From: Planctomycetota bacterium
GTDB lineage: Bacteria > Planctomycetota > Phycisphaerae > Phycisphaerales > SM1A02
Length of the DNA: 64,000 nt
Assembly (NCBI GenBank): GCA_016873115.1
Contig: VGYB01000002.1
Coordinates: 1 to 64,000 of the forward strand
Direction of reading: 5' to 3'
The notes under the pieces are model-generated. The model saw only the letters and a program-made list of their open reading frames with translations, ran no database searches and was not told the DNA's origin. Numbering within the stretch: position 1 is the stretch's first letter; each line of letters opens with the position of its first letter. Shown here in pieces: positions 1 to 6,695 of the stretch. Made by a program: the position numbers and the translations under genes.

Positions 1-26
1 GGACGGCGTGGTTTGACCCGGTGTGC

Positions 27-52
27 ATGGTGTGTTCCTACACACACACCAT
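27..52. repeat. inverted repeat (hairpin)
   Basis: ATGGTGTGT (27-35) pairs perfectly with ACACACCAT (44-52) around an 8-base loop. It lies about 120 bases past the 3' end of the minus-strand tRNA-Gly. There is no T-run on either side, so a terminator role is only possible. I see no gene in the rest of 1-175. Confidence 0.4.
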
Positions 53-175
53 AGCCCACGACCGGGAGGGCTCCAAGGGCGGGGGCTGCTGATCAGGGGT
101 TCTATCTAGGCTCCTGGCCGGCGGACGGGGGGGCCGGAGGCCGTTCCCGGCGGGTTCTGAGATGGCCGGGAGAAA

Positions 176-246
176 GCGGGCGACGAGATTCGAACTCGCG
201 ACATTCGGCATGGAAGGCCGACGCTCTACCGCTGAGCTACGCCCGC
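176..246 (-). tRNA. tRNA-Gly (anticodon UCC)
   Basis: On the minus strand the 71-base sequence folds as a cloverleaf. The acceptor GCGGGCG pairs with CGCCCGC, the D stem is GCTC/GAGC, the anticodon stem TCGGC/GCCGA encloses the loop CTTCCAT, and the T arm carries TTCGAAT. The anticodon TCC reads GGA glycine codons. No CCA is encoded. A -10-like TATCAT lies upstream at 282-287 on the minus strand. Confidence 0.95.
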
Positions 247-254
247 AAGCGCAT

Positions 255-291
255 GTGCCATCTGGCACGGTGCTGAACCCGATGATAGCGT
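255..291. promoter_or_regulatory. divergent -10 elements and palindrome
   Basis: The stretch between tRNA-Gly and the Pmp3-type gene holds overlapping hexamers on the two strands: TATCAT on minus (282-287) and TAGCGT on plus (286-291). A perfect palindrome, GTGCCA-TC-TGGCAC (255-268), sits in the transcribed leader of the tRNA. I see no clear -35. The promoter roles are inferred from position. Confidence 0.4.
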
Positions 292-316
292 GACCCCGCG
301 CTCACGCGCACACACC

Positions 317-469
317 ATGAGCCTGCTTCGAGTCTTCGTCTGCATCCTCTTGCCACCTGCGGCTGTGCTCGACAAGGGCTGTGGTCCCATCGTGCTGACG
401 ACGGTGCTCACGCTCGTGGGCTGGGTGCCCGGCGTCATCGCCGCGATCATCTTCTGCACGCGGCGGTAA
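317..469 (+). CDS. Pmp3/YqaE (UPF0057) family membrane peptide
   Basis: This 50-residue protein fits the Pmp3/YqaE family: two hydrophobic helices (about 5-18 and 25-46), with LLPPAAVLDKGCG at the end of the first and GWVPGVIAAI in the second. Those are the family's hallmark PP and GxxPGxI(H/A)A positions. Family members are plasma-membrane peptides linked to membrane potential and salt or cold stress; the molecular role is not well defined. The start ATG has no obvious Shine-Dalgarno. It stands alone between tRNA-Gly and a convergent rhodanese gene that ends 7 bases away. Its length matches the family (about 50-55 aa). Confidence 0.85.
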   Translation: MSLLRVFVCILLPPAAVLDKGCGPIVLTTVLTLVGWVPGVIAAIIFCTRR

Positions 470-475
470 GCCCCG

Positions 476-853
476 TCAGTACACCGGCACTGATGGATCG
501 ATGTCGAGGCTCCAGAGATGGATGCCGCCAGCCATGCTGTGCACATCGCTGAAGCCCTCGTGACGGAGTGCCGCCGTGAACTGCAGGCCGCGCGCGCCAT
601 GATGGCAGAAGACCACCACACGCTGGTCCTCGTGCTCGCGCAGCGAGGCGATGCGTTCGCTGAACTCCTGCAGCGGCACCAGCAGGGCGCCCTCGATGCG
701 CGCCGTCTCGTACTCAAGCGGCGTCCGGCAATCGATCAGGATCATCGGCTCGCCAGCCGTGCGCGCCTGCCGCACCTGGCGTGGCGTCACCTCCCACTCG
801 GGCTGGAACGGATAGCCGTGGGGCAGCCCACGGTTGTCGAGTTCAGTCGCCAT
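476..853 (-). CDS. rhodanese-like domain protein
   Basis: A 125-residue single-domain rhodanese. It shows the entry motif LIDCRTPLEYETARIEGA (about 39-56) and the active-site loop CHHGARG with catalytic Cys83, followed by a GGIHLW segment typical of the C-terminal end. Such proteins carry persulfide sulfur on the loop cysteine; the acceptor here is unknown. The start ATG overlaps the end of recX by 11 bases, so the two are probably translated from one message. No signal peptide, so cytoplasmic. Upstream in-frame codons are rejected as starts because they lie inside recX. Confidence 0.9.
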   Translation of the reverse strand: MATELDNRGLPHGYPFQPEWEVTPRQVRQARTAGEPMILIDCRTPLEYETARIEGALLVPLQEFSERIASLREHEDQRVVVFCHHGARGLQFTAALRHEGFSDVHSMAGGIHLWSLDIDPSVPVY

Positions 854-1496
854 CGCGATCCTCGTGGCGCACGGCGAGTTCCTCAAGGAGTTCGGGCGCG
901 AAGCCTCGGCGGTAGAGGGCAGCCAACGCCGCCCGCAGCGACTTGCCCGCCGTGAGCGCGGTGGCCAGCGCTTCCTCGGCGCTGCGGCATTCGGTTGCCG
1001 ACGACATGCCGCGCGCCACGCACTGCTCGGCGAGATCGACTTCGATCCCCGCCGTGACGAGCTCGGCCACCATCCAGGTGGCGCTGCGGGGCTTGCGGGC
1101 GGTGGTCGTGCGCTCCCATTGCGCCACACGCGCGGCCGCGCACTGCGCATCGTCGATCCAGCCGTCACGCTCCAAGGCATCGAGCGTGCCCGTCACGCAG
1201 GCCGTGGGGTACTTGAGCTTGCGCAATCCGCGCTGGAGTTCATCGCGCGTGTGTGCGCGTCGCGCCATCATGCGCAACGCTGCCTCGCGAGCGCGACCGT
1301 GCTGCACGAGTGCCGTGACGCGAGCCTTGAGCTGTGCGGTCCAGCGAGGCCTGGCGCCCAGGCGGAGCGCGCGCACCTCGTCATGCCCGAGGACAGCCAC
1401 CGTGCGGCCGCCCACGATCAGCGCGACCATGTTGGGATTGCGGTCAAGGACGCGCGTGGTCACGGCGCCGGTCGCTCGAGCCTGGGTTGTCGCCAT
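843..1496 (-). CDS. recX: regulatory protein RecX
   Basis: A 217-residue protein with RecX-type three-helix repeats: ALRMMARRAHTRDELQRGL, then LERDGWIDDAQCAAARVAQW, then a third, more divergent repeat. RecX proteins bind RecA filaments and limit recombinase activity. Two ATGs are possible. The one at 1496 has GGAGG six bases upstream, while the one at 1502 would abut the same GGAGG, so I chose 1496. The preceding TPR gene ends at 1499, making a coupled operon of TPR protein, recX and rhodanese. No recA is in the window. Confidence 0.85.
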   Translation of the reverse strand: MATTQARATGAVTTRVLDRNPNMVALIVGGRTVAVLGHDEVRALRLGARPRWTAQLKARVTALVQHGRAREAALRMMARRAHTRDELQRGLRKLKYPTACVTGTLDALERDGWIDDAQCAAARVAQWERTTTARKPRSATWMVAELVTAGIEVDLAEQCVARGMSSATECRSAEEALATALTAGKSLRAALAALYRRGFAPELLEELAVRHEDRDGD

Positions 1497-1498
1497 GG

Positions 1499-1816
1499 TC
1501 ATCCTCCGAGTTCCGCGAGGAGTCCGCTGATTTCCCCGGCCGCGTGGCCATCGCCGCTCGCGCGCGCACGATCAAGGCCGTTGCGCAGCGTGGCGATCGC
1601 ATCGTCCAATCGACCTGCCGCCTGCAGCACCTTGGCCTTGTGGAAGAAGGCGTAGCAGTAGTCGGCATCGGCCTCGAGCGTGGCATCGAACCAGTGCAGC
1701 GCTTCGTCGGTGCGGCCCGCCTTGGCGTGCTCCTGCGCAATGGCGTATCGGCAGAAGGCGTCGGCAGGGTCCTGCGCGTGCATGCGCGTGAGGAGTTCGA
1801 GTCGCGTTCCGGTCAC
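1499..1816 (-). CDS. small tetratricopeptide repeat protein
   Basis: This 105-residue protein holds about two TPR units. FCRYAIAQEHAKAGRTDEAL and FHKAKVLQAAGRLDDAIATL show the A/G-x-A spacing of the repeat. TPRs bind partner proteins; the partner is unknown. The start is a GTG with no Shine-Dalgarno, but TAGGCT lies exactly six bases before it (1823-1828 on the minus strand), suggesting a leaderless message. It is the first gene of the operon with recX. Confidence 0.75.
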   Translation of the reverse strand: MTGTRLELLTRMHAQDPADAFCRYAIAQEHAKAGRTDEALHWFDATLEADADYCYAFFHKAKVLQAAGRLDDAIATLRNGLDRARASGDGHAAGEISGLLAELGG

Positions 1817-1822
1817 TCCGGG

Positions 1823-1845
1823 AGCCTACACCGCTCGGGTACGCT
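1823..1845. promoter_or_regulatory. divergent leaderless-type promoters
   Basis: Two -10-like hexamers face apart in a 35-base gap. TAGGCT on the minus strand (1823-1828) is six bases from the GTG of the TPR gene. TACGCT on the plus strand (1840-1845) is six bases from the ATG at 1852. Neither start has a Shine-Dalgarno. The symmetry supports leaderless transcription both ways. Confidence 0.6.
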
Positions 1846-1851
1846 CCCGGC

Positions 1852-3315
1852 ATGGTGCGTCACTGGATCATGCTGGCGGTACTGGCCCTGGCGGGCTGTG
1901 GGGATCCCTACAAGTACGACCGCGAGGATCGGACCGACCGTCGTCCGCGCGAACTCAAGGTCACCCACACCGTGGGTGGCGTGCACTGGTGCGCACTGGG
2001 CTACGCCGGCGGCTGGTACCAAGGCTTCGGGCATCGACTCCTGAGCCTCGGCACCCGGTCGGGTGATGTCCTGAGCACCATCGAGCCCATGCCGGCCGGC
2101 TCGTGCGGCGCCATCAGGTCGCTGGCGGCTTGGCGCGGGGACCTGTATGCGGTCCTGGAGCGCACCGCCCTGGTCCGGATCGATGTGCGCGATCCCAAGG
2201 ATCTTGCCGTCATCGAGACGAGCGACGCCGCTGCGCTGGGCCTCGAGCCCGAAGCAATCGCGGTCATCGATGACCGGCTCTTCGTGAGCGGCATCGGTGG
2301 CGTGCTTGAGCTGCCCTCGGGCAAGCGGTACCTGAACGGGCTCGATGCATCGAGTGAGGTCGTCAAGGTCGGCAACGAACTCGTGATCCTCGTGGGCAAC
2401 GACCTGCGCACCCTCGATGGAGCCGATCTGGGCATCAAGGCAAGCGCGATCCTCCCACTGCAGCCGGGCCAGGGTCCCGAGGGCGGAGCACTCCTCTTGG
2501 AGCAGGGTCGCCGCGGCTCGGCCGTCGTGCTCATCGATCCCGCCTTCGCTGAAGTCTCGCGGGTCGCCCTCGGCAGGGGCATCCTGGGCCTCTCGACGGC
2601 CGGCGGCCGTGCGTGGGCCTTCACGCCCGATGCCATGTTCACCTGGTCGCTCGGAACCACCGGGCTGACCGATGAACTCGAGATCAAGATCAAGGGTGCG
2701 GTGGGCATCGAACTCCTGGGCAAGAATCGCTACGGCGTCTATGGCGCCTTCGGTCGATCGCTCTTCCGGCTTGAGACCGATGAAGAGGGCCCCGGCGACA
2801 CTTTCTATCGCAGCCACCGTGAACCCGGCAACATCGTCATCGCGCTCAGCGACCAGCGCCGGATCCTCGCGGGAACGCCCACCGAAGTGTGGAACTACAA
2901 TGTCGGTGGCGAGTGCGAACTCGTGCAGCGCACGCTGCAGGTCGGCGAGATGCCGCGCGACAGACTCACCTTGGATGGGGGTGAAGCCCGCATCGAGGGA
3001 GAGGACCGTGGAAGCCTGGTCGTGGAACTGAAGGGATCGCGACAGGAGTTCACCATGCCGGGCATGGCGACGATGGCCATCGTCGAGACCGACCTGTGGG
3101 TCGTGTACCGGGATGGACTGAAGGTCTATCGGCGGAGCGAGCCCCCGGCGGTTGGGGTGGCCGAGGTGGCCTCGCTGCGGCTGCCCGGTCCGGTCACGCA
3201 CGTCTTCCCACGCCGCGCGGGGCAGGGCGCTTCGTATGTGAGCGCGCTGGGCGGGATGGGGACGACGGAGTGGAGGCCGATCGGCGAGCTTCCGAGCACC
3301 AACGCTGGCAGATAG
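1852..3315 (+). CDS. secreted lipoprotein of unknown function
   Basis: A 487-residue protein that starts with a lipoprotein signal, LAVLALAGC, with the lipid-acceptor Cys at residue 16. The rest is rich in short beta-strand patterns with repeated GxVxxxP and xxLRTLDG-like turns, compatible with a beta-propeller, but I recognise no family. It should be anchored in the envelope. The final 122 bases overlap the convergent nth gene. The ATG is preceded by TACGCT-N6 rather than a Shine-Dalgarno. Confidence 0.7.
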   Translation: MVRHWIMLAVLALAGCGDPYKYDREDRTDRRPRELKVTHTVGGVHWCALGYAGGWYQGFGHRLLSLGTRSGDVLSTIEPMPAGSCGAIRSLAAWRGDLYAVLERTALVRIDVRDPKDLAVIETSDAAALGLEPEAIAVIDDRLFVSGIGGVLELPSGKRYLNGLDASSEVVKVGNELVILVGNDLRTLDGADLGIKASAILPLQPGQGPEGGALLLEQGRRGSAVVLIDPAFAEVSRVALGRGILGLSTAGGRAWAFTPDAMFTWSLGTTGLTDELEIKIKGAVGIELLGKNRYGVYGAFGRSLFRLETDEEGPGDTFYRSHREPGNIVIALSDQRRILAGTPTEVWNYNVGGECELVQRTLQVGEMPRDRLTLDGGEARIEGEDRGSLVVELKGSRQEFTMPGMATMAIVETDLWVVYRDGLKVYRRSEPPAVGVAEVASLRLPGPVTHVFPRRAGQGASYVSALGGMGTTEWRPIGELPSTNAGR

Positions 3316-3940
3316 CGTCGTCGGCACAGAGGTTGCCGCGCGCCTTGCAGACCCGACGACCGTGGACGATCAGGAGGTGGCTCACGATGCACCAGTCTTC
3401 CTGGGGGATGAGTGCCATCAGGTCGCGTTCGACCTTGACCGGATCATCGTGCCTGGTCAGGCCGAATCGCTTGGCAAGCCGACCGACATGCGTATCGACG
3501 ACCACGCCATCGTTGATGGCGAAGCAGTTCCCGAGCACCACATTGGCCGTCTTGCGCGCCACGCCGCGCAGCGTGAGGAGTTCCTCCATCGTGCGCGGTA
3601 CCTCGCCGCCGAAGCGCTCGCAGACGGCCGTCATCGATTCATGCACGGCGCGCGCCTTGTTGCGCCAGAAATTCAGGCTCTTCACGAAGGGCTCGATCTG
3701 GCACGCCGTGGCGCGTGCGTAGTCGCACGGCAGGGGAAAGCGCTTGAAGAGCGCCGGCGTGGCCTTGTTCACGCCCACATCGGTCGACTGCGCCGACAGG
3801 ATCGTGGCCACGAGCAGTTCGTGCGGCTGGGCCCATGTCAGCTCACACACGGCATCGGGGTAGCGCTCCTTGAGCGCAGCGAGCAGCTCAAGCGCACGGG
3901 TGCGCGTGGCGGAACCAGGTCGAGGAAGCCGCTGCGTCAT
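3194..3940 (-). CDS. nth: endonuclease III (DNA glycosylase/AP lyase)
   Basis: A 248-residue member of the HhH-GPD superfamily that removes oxidised pyrimidines. The helix-hairpin-helix LRGVARKTANVVL carries the catalytic Lys, and VVVDTHVGRL carries the catalytic Asp. Four C-terminal cysteines should hold a 4Fe-4S cluster, but they are spaced C-x6-C-x5-C-x3-C rather than the usual C-x6-C-x2-C-x5-C. A basic Ser/Pro/Arg-rich tail of about 33 residues follows, encoded opposite the lipoprotein gene. The start ATG overlaps the stop of the upstream membrane-protein gene (ATGA). Usual length is about 211 residues. Confidence 0.92.
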   Translation of the reverse strand: MTQRLPRPGSATRTRALELLAALKERYPDAVCELTWAQPHELLVATILSAQSTDVGVNKATPALFKRFPLPCDYARATACQIEPFVKSLNFWRNKARAVHESMTAVCERFGGEVPRTMEELLTLRGVARKTANVVLGNCFAINDGVVVDTHVGRLAKRFGLTRHDDPVKVERDLMALIPQEDWCIVSHLLIVHGRRVCKARGNLCADDAICQRWCSEARRSASTPSSPSRPARSHTKRPAPRGVGRRA

Positions 3941-4476
3941 GGACCGGCGCGCCGGGGCGCGGCATGGGCGAGCGCCACGACACCGGCAGCGATCGCGGTC
4001 AGGCTGGCGGCGCCGTTGAAGCGCTCCGCCCAGGGGTGCAGGGCATCCATCGTCGACGCATGGACCGATGCTCCCTCGTGCTGGCCAGCATGCACGGCGG
4101 CCTGCCAGGCCTCGCCGACGGATGCGGTGCGCACATCGAGCACATGGCTGGCCGCCGTGATCACGCCTGCGGCAACCAGCAGCACGATCGCCCACCGGGG
4201 CCTGCGAAGCATGGACTTGGCCAGAAGCACGAGCGCCACGGGCGCGACGGCCAGCTTCACCCACGCCATGGCCCTGAACGCCGTACCCGCAACCTGACCG
4301 GCCACGAAACTCCCCGAGGCAGCGGCGTTGTCGGCGAACCAAGCGCCCGCAGCGGGATCGACTGCCCCCATGCGCTTGAGCACCGTGAACGCCGCGATCG
4401 CGACCAGGGTCGGCGCGGCGCACGCCAAGCACCAGATGCACCACGCCAGGCTCGCGGCCAGCACCGTTCGGTTCAT
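3937..4476 (-). CDS. four-helix membrane protein of unknown function
   Basis: A 179-residue protein with hydrophobic segments at about 5-30, 55-85, 92-112 and 152-172, consistent with an integral inner-membrane protein. The overall look resembles TMEM205/DUF4149-type proteins, but I cannot confirm that by eye. It is the first gene of a two-gene unit with nth (4-base overlap). TAGGCT (4483-4488 on the minus strand) lies six bases before the ATG, without a Shine-Dalgarno. No catalytic motif is visible. Confidence 0.65.
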   Translation of the reverse strand: MNRTVLAASLAWCIWCLACAAPTLVAIAAFTVLKRMGAVDPAAGAWFADNAAASGSFVAGQVAGTAFRAMAWVKLAVAPVALVLLAKSMLRRPRWAIVLLVAAGVITAASHVLDVRTASVGEAWQAAVHAGQHEGASVHASTMDALHPWAERFNGAASLTAIAAGVVALAHAAPRRAGP

Positions 4477-4482
4477 GCTCCA

Positions 4483-4500
4483 AGCCTACGCCGCTACGCT
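4483..4500. promoter_or_regulatory. divergent leaderless-type promoters
   Basis: The 30-base gap between divergent genes contains TAGGCT on minus (4483-4488) and TACGCT on plus (4495-4500). Each is exactly six bases from its start codon (ATG at 4476, GTG at 4507). Neither gene has a Shine-Dalgarno. Confidence 0.6.
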
Positions 4501-4506
4501 TCCCGC

Positions 4507-5286
4507 GTGCTGACCCGGCTCACCAGCGCAATCCCTGAACCCAGCGTGGCCATCGAGCATCTTGGCCTGCCCTTCACCGAGGCGCTTGAGTGGTGCTCGA
4601 CGGTTGGCACGCATGCGATCCAGCTCTCGGTTGCCATGCCACAAACCCGTGTGCGCACCATGGACCGGAGCGAACGCCGCGGCATCGGTGATGCGGTCCG
4701 CGCCTCGAGTGCTGCGGCGACGGGGATCGACTGCATCCTTCCGCCGGAGCATCTCTCCGATCCCGCCCGTGCCGACACGGCGGCGCACGCGCTGATGGCA
4801 GCGATCGAATGGGCTGAACTGCTCGGTCGGCTCACGGTGACGACATGGCTGCCGGCACCTGATGGCCACGCCACCGCGCTCGCCGTGCGCACGGCGGTGA
4901 TCGCCGAAGCACAGCGTCGCGGCGTGACGCTGGCGGTGCTTGGTGGAGGCCACGACGCCGATGGCGCTGCCGCGATCGCGATCGATCCACCGGTCCTGTT
5001 GGCTGCCGGGGAGTCGGTGGATGCTGCCTGCGCGCGCGCCGGGTCGCGTCTGGCGGGGCTTCGACTGGTCGATCTCCTGCGCAGTGGTCACCGCGGACCT
5101 GTTCTCCAACCCGGTGATGCACGGCTCGACGCGCTGGCCCTGGCCGCCACCCTCGCCACGATCGGGTTCAGGGCGCATGCCGTCATCGACGCGCGCGGAT
5201 GGGCTGACGCGCCCGGCGGCATCCGCTCCACGCTGGATCGCTGGCTGGATCGACCGCTCACGGCTCGAGGATCCGCGCATGCATGA
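4507..5286 (+). CDS. putative TIM-barrel (sugar-phosphate isomerase/epimerase-like) protein
   Basis: A 259-residue protein read from a GTG start six bases after TACGCT. The pattern of alternating strands and helices, such as IEHLGLPFTEALEWCSTVG and AHALMAAIEWAELLGRLTVT, resembles xylose-isomerase-like TIM barrels (AP_endonuc_2 family). The assignment is tentative and no metal ligands are clear. Its end overlaps acpS by 8 bases. Although pdxJ often precedes acpS in bacteria, this sequence does not show PdxJ motifs. Confidence 0.5.
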   Translation: MLTRLTSAIPEPSVAIEHLGLPFTEALEWCSTVGTHAIQLSVAMPQTRVRTMDRSERRGIGDAVRASSAAATGIDCILPPEHLSDPARADTAAHALMAAIEWAELLGRLTVTTWLPAPDGHATALAVRTAVIAEAQRRGVTLAVLGGGHDADGAAAIAIDPPVLLAAGESVDAACARAGSRLAGLRLVDLLRSGHRGPVLQPGDARLDALALAATLATIGFRAHAVIDARGWADAPGGIRSTLDRWLDRPLTARGSAHA

Positions 5287-5677
5287 GGTGATCGGGATTG
5301 GCATCGACCTGGTCGAGTGCGCTCGAATCGAGCGCATGCTTGGTGAACACGGGCAGGCGTTCCTCGACCGGGTCTACACCGGGGCGGAGCAGGCCTCTTG
5401 CGCGCGTTCGCGCAATCGCGTCGAGCGGCTCGCGGGCCGCTACGCCGCCAAGGAAGCCGTGCTCAAGGCGATCGGGACGGGCATGCGGGATGGGATGTGC
5501 TGGACCGAGATCGAGGTGAGCAACGACCTGCTCGGCGCACCCTCGGTCCGCCTGGCAGGGGCCGTGGCGCGGACGGCAGCCGAGCGGGGTGTGGTACGGC
5601 TTCACCTGTCGCTGACGCATGATGGCGGGGTAGCCATGGCCCAGGTCATGGCGATGGGCCCCTTCAGACCAGCCTGA
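5279..5677 (+). CDS. acpS: holo-[acyl-carrier-protein] synthase
   Basis: A 132-residue AcpS that moves phosphopantetheine from CoA to the serine of acyl carrier protein. The two signature segments are present: GIGIDLVECARIERM with the metal-binding Asp near residue 9, and GRYAAKEAVLKAIGTG with the conserved Glu and Lys. HLSLTHDGG near the C-terminus is also typical. Length is close to the family norm (about 120-130). The ATG overlaps the upstream gene, so translation is coupled. Confidence 0.93.
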   Translation: MHEVIGIGIDLVECARIERMLGEHGQAFLDRVYTGAEQASCARSRNRVERLAGRYAAKEAVLKAIGTGMRDGMCWTEIEVSNDLLGAPSVRLAGAVARTAAERGVVRLHLSLTHDGGVAMAQVMAMGPFRPA

Positions 5678-5682
5678 ATCGC

Positions 5683-5688
5683 TACGAT
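5683..5688 (+). promoter_or_regulatory. -10-like TACGAT
   Basis: TACGAT ends seven bases before the ATG at 5696, with no Shine-Dalgarno between. It is one of the leaderless-type starts of this window. Confidence 0.5.
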
Positions 5689-5695
5689 TCCCCAT

Positions 5696-6334
5696 ATGCA
5701 GCGCCGAGGCAAAGCGACCCTCTATGAACTCATGCGCAAGGGCGTTGGAGATCCCGCGCCATCCCGACCGGCAGGACCGGGGTTCTCGCTCGGGAGCGGT
5801 GCCATCGAACCCCGCCGGCCGTGGAAGGCATGGGCGATCCTTGGCGTGCTTGTGGCCGTTGCGGTGGTCGTCGTAGGCATCGTGCTCCTGCGCGATGGCG
5901 CATCGAACGATGGGGGCGCGCGCGCGGTGCCGACGCCTCCACAAGGCACCGCGACGCCGACCACGCCGCCGGCGGCACGGGGTTCACCTGCGTCCACGCC
6001 AGCGTTATCCCAGGCAAGGCCCGCGCTTCCTGCAGCCGCAGGCGGCGATCCGCGCCAAGTCGGGCTCAATTATCTGGTGGTCATGACTGGCGTGGCCGCG
6101 CCGGCGGGCGAGCTCGCCGCGTACCTGCGCAGCAAGGGGCTTGATGCGTGGCAGGTTTCCGGCAATAATGCCGGACTCTCCAAAGTCATCGTCCTGCCCG
6201 CGTCCACGACCGGGTCGGACCAGGCGGCGGAGGCGCTGAAGAATGAGGTCAAGGCCGTTGGTCGCCTGTGGAAGGCAGCCAAGGCGGGCAACCCGGACTT
6301 GAGCGACTGCTACTACGAAAAGCACAAGGGTTGA
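5696..6334 (+). CDS. single-pass membrane protein with extracytoplasmic domain
   Basis: A 212-residue protein with a short basic cytoplasmic N-terminus, one transmembrane helix (about 45-66), a Pro/Ala/Thr-rich linker (about 75-110) and a small alpha/beta domain (about 120-205) beginning NYLVVMTGV. The domain loosely recalls SPOR-like folds in its strand-helix order, but the motif is not convincing. The start is leaderless-like. It is followed 33 bases later by the small basic protein gene, possibly on the same message. Confidence 0.6.
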   Translation: MQRRGKATLYELMRKGVGDPAPSRPAGPGFSLGSGAIEPRRPWKAWAILGVLVAVAVVVVGIVLLRDGASNDGGARAVPTPPQGTATPTTPPAARGSPASTPALSQARPALPAAAGGDPRQVGLNYLVVMTGVAAPAGELAAYLRSKGLDAWQVSGNNAGLSKVIVLPASTTGSDQAAEALKNEVKAVGRLWKAAKAGNPDLSDCYYEKHKG

Positions 6335-6367
6335 GCCCCGCGCGCGAACGACTGAAGGAACACGACC

Positions 6368-6625
6368 ATGAGCATCCACCCGAGCCTCAAGACCAAGTCC
6401 GGCGCCCTCGCGCAGCACCGCAATGTGCTCACGCGCACCGAGCGCATCGCGAAGCTGACGGCCGAGGAGCGTTTCAGCATGGAGAAGAACTGCGCGCTCG
6501 GCCTGGTCAAGGTGCGCAGCATCAAGGCCGCTGCGGGCAAGAAGAAGGCCAAGGAGGCCGGCGAGACGGCTGCCGTCGATCCGAAGGCCACGGCAGTTGC
6601 AGCTCCGGTCGACAAGAAGAAGTGA
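6368..6625 (+). CDS. small basic protein (Chlamydia/Verrucomicrobia type, possibly ribosome-associated)
   Basis: An 85-residue lysine-rich protein. It begins with SIHPSLKTKSGALAQHRNVL followed by TRTERIAKL and a GLVKVRSIK segment, matching from memory the TIGR04137 small basic protein family of the PVC superphylum. That family is suspected to associate with the ribosome; its function is unproven. The last third is a Lys/Ala-rich low-complexity tail. A GAAGGA Shine-Dalgarno lies about 8 bases before the ATG. Confidence 0.75.
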   Translation: MSIHPSLKTKSGALAQHRNVLTRTERIAKLTAEERFSMEKNCALGLVKVRSIKAAAGKKKAKEAGETAAVDPKATAVAAPVDKKK

Positions 6626-6642
6626 GCCACGGCTCCCATCGC

Positions 6643-6678
6643 TAGACTCGCCGCGCCCCCGGCATCTCCCGGGGGTGC
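6643..6678 (+). promoter_or_regulatory. promoter and 5' leader hairpin of the aminotransferase gene
   Basis: TAGACT (6643-6648) is a -10-like element. Starting at the expected transcript start is a 10-pair hairpin (6653-6662 with 6669-6678, loop CATCTC, one G-U pair). A CGGAG Shine-Dalgarno follows before the ATG at 6696. A stem at the very 5' end could protect the message or affect translation. Confidence 0.5.
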
Positions 6679-6695
6679 TGCGTTTCGGAGACCCC

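Noticed and set aside
38-268. 76-aa minus-strand frame over the tRNA-Gly
   Set aside because: It reads through the tRNA and has no start signal or recognisable sequence.
1813-3327. 504-aa minus-strand frame opposite the lipoprotein gene
   Set aside because: The plus strand has a lipoprotein signal and a leaderless-type promoter; the minus frame is His/Gln/Arg-rich antisense and crosses the nth end.
4507-5286. pdxJ, expected before acpS
   Set aside because: The PdxJ N-terminal motif (GVNIDHxAT-like) and histidines are missing; the sequence only shares a TIM-barrel pattern.
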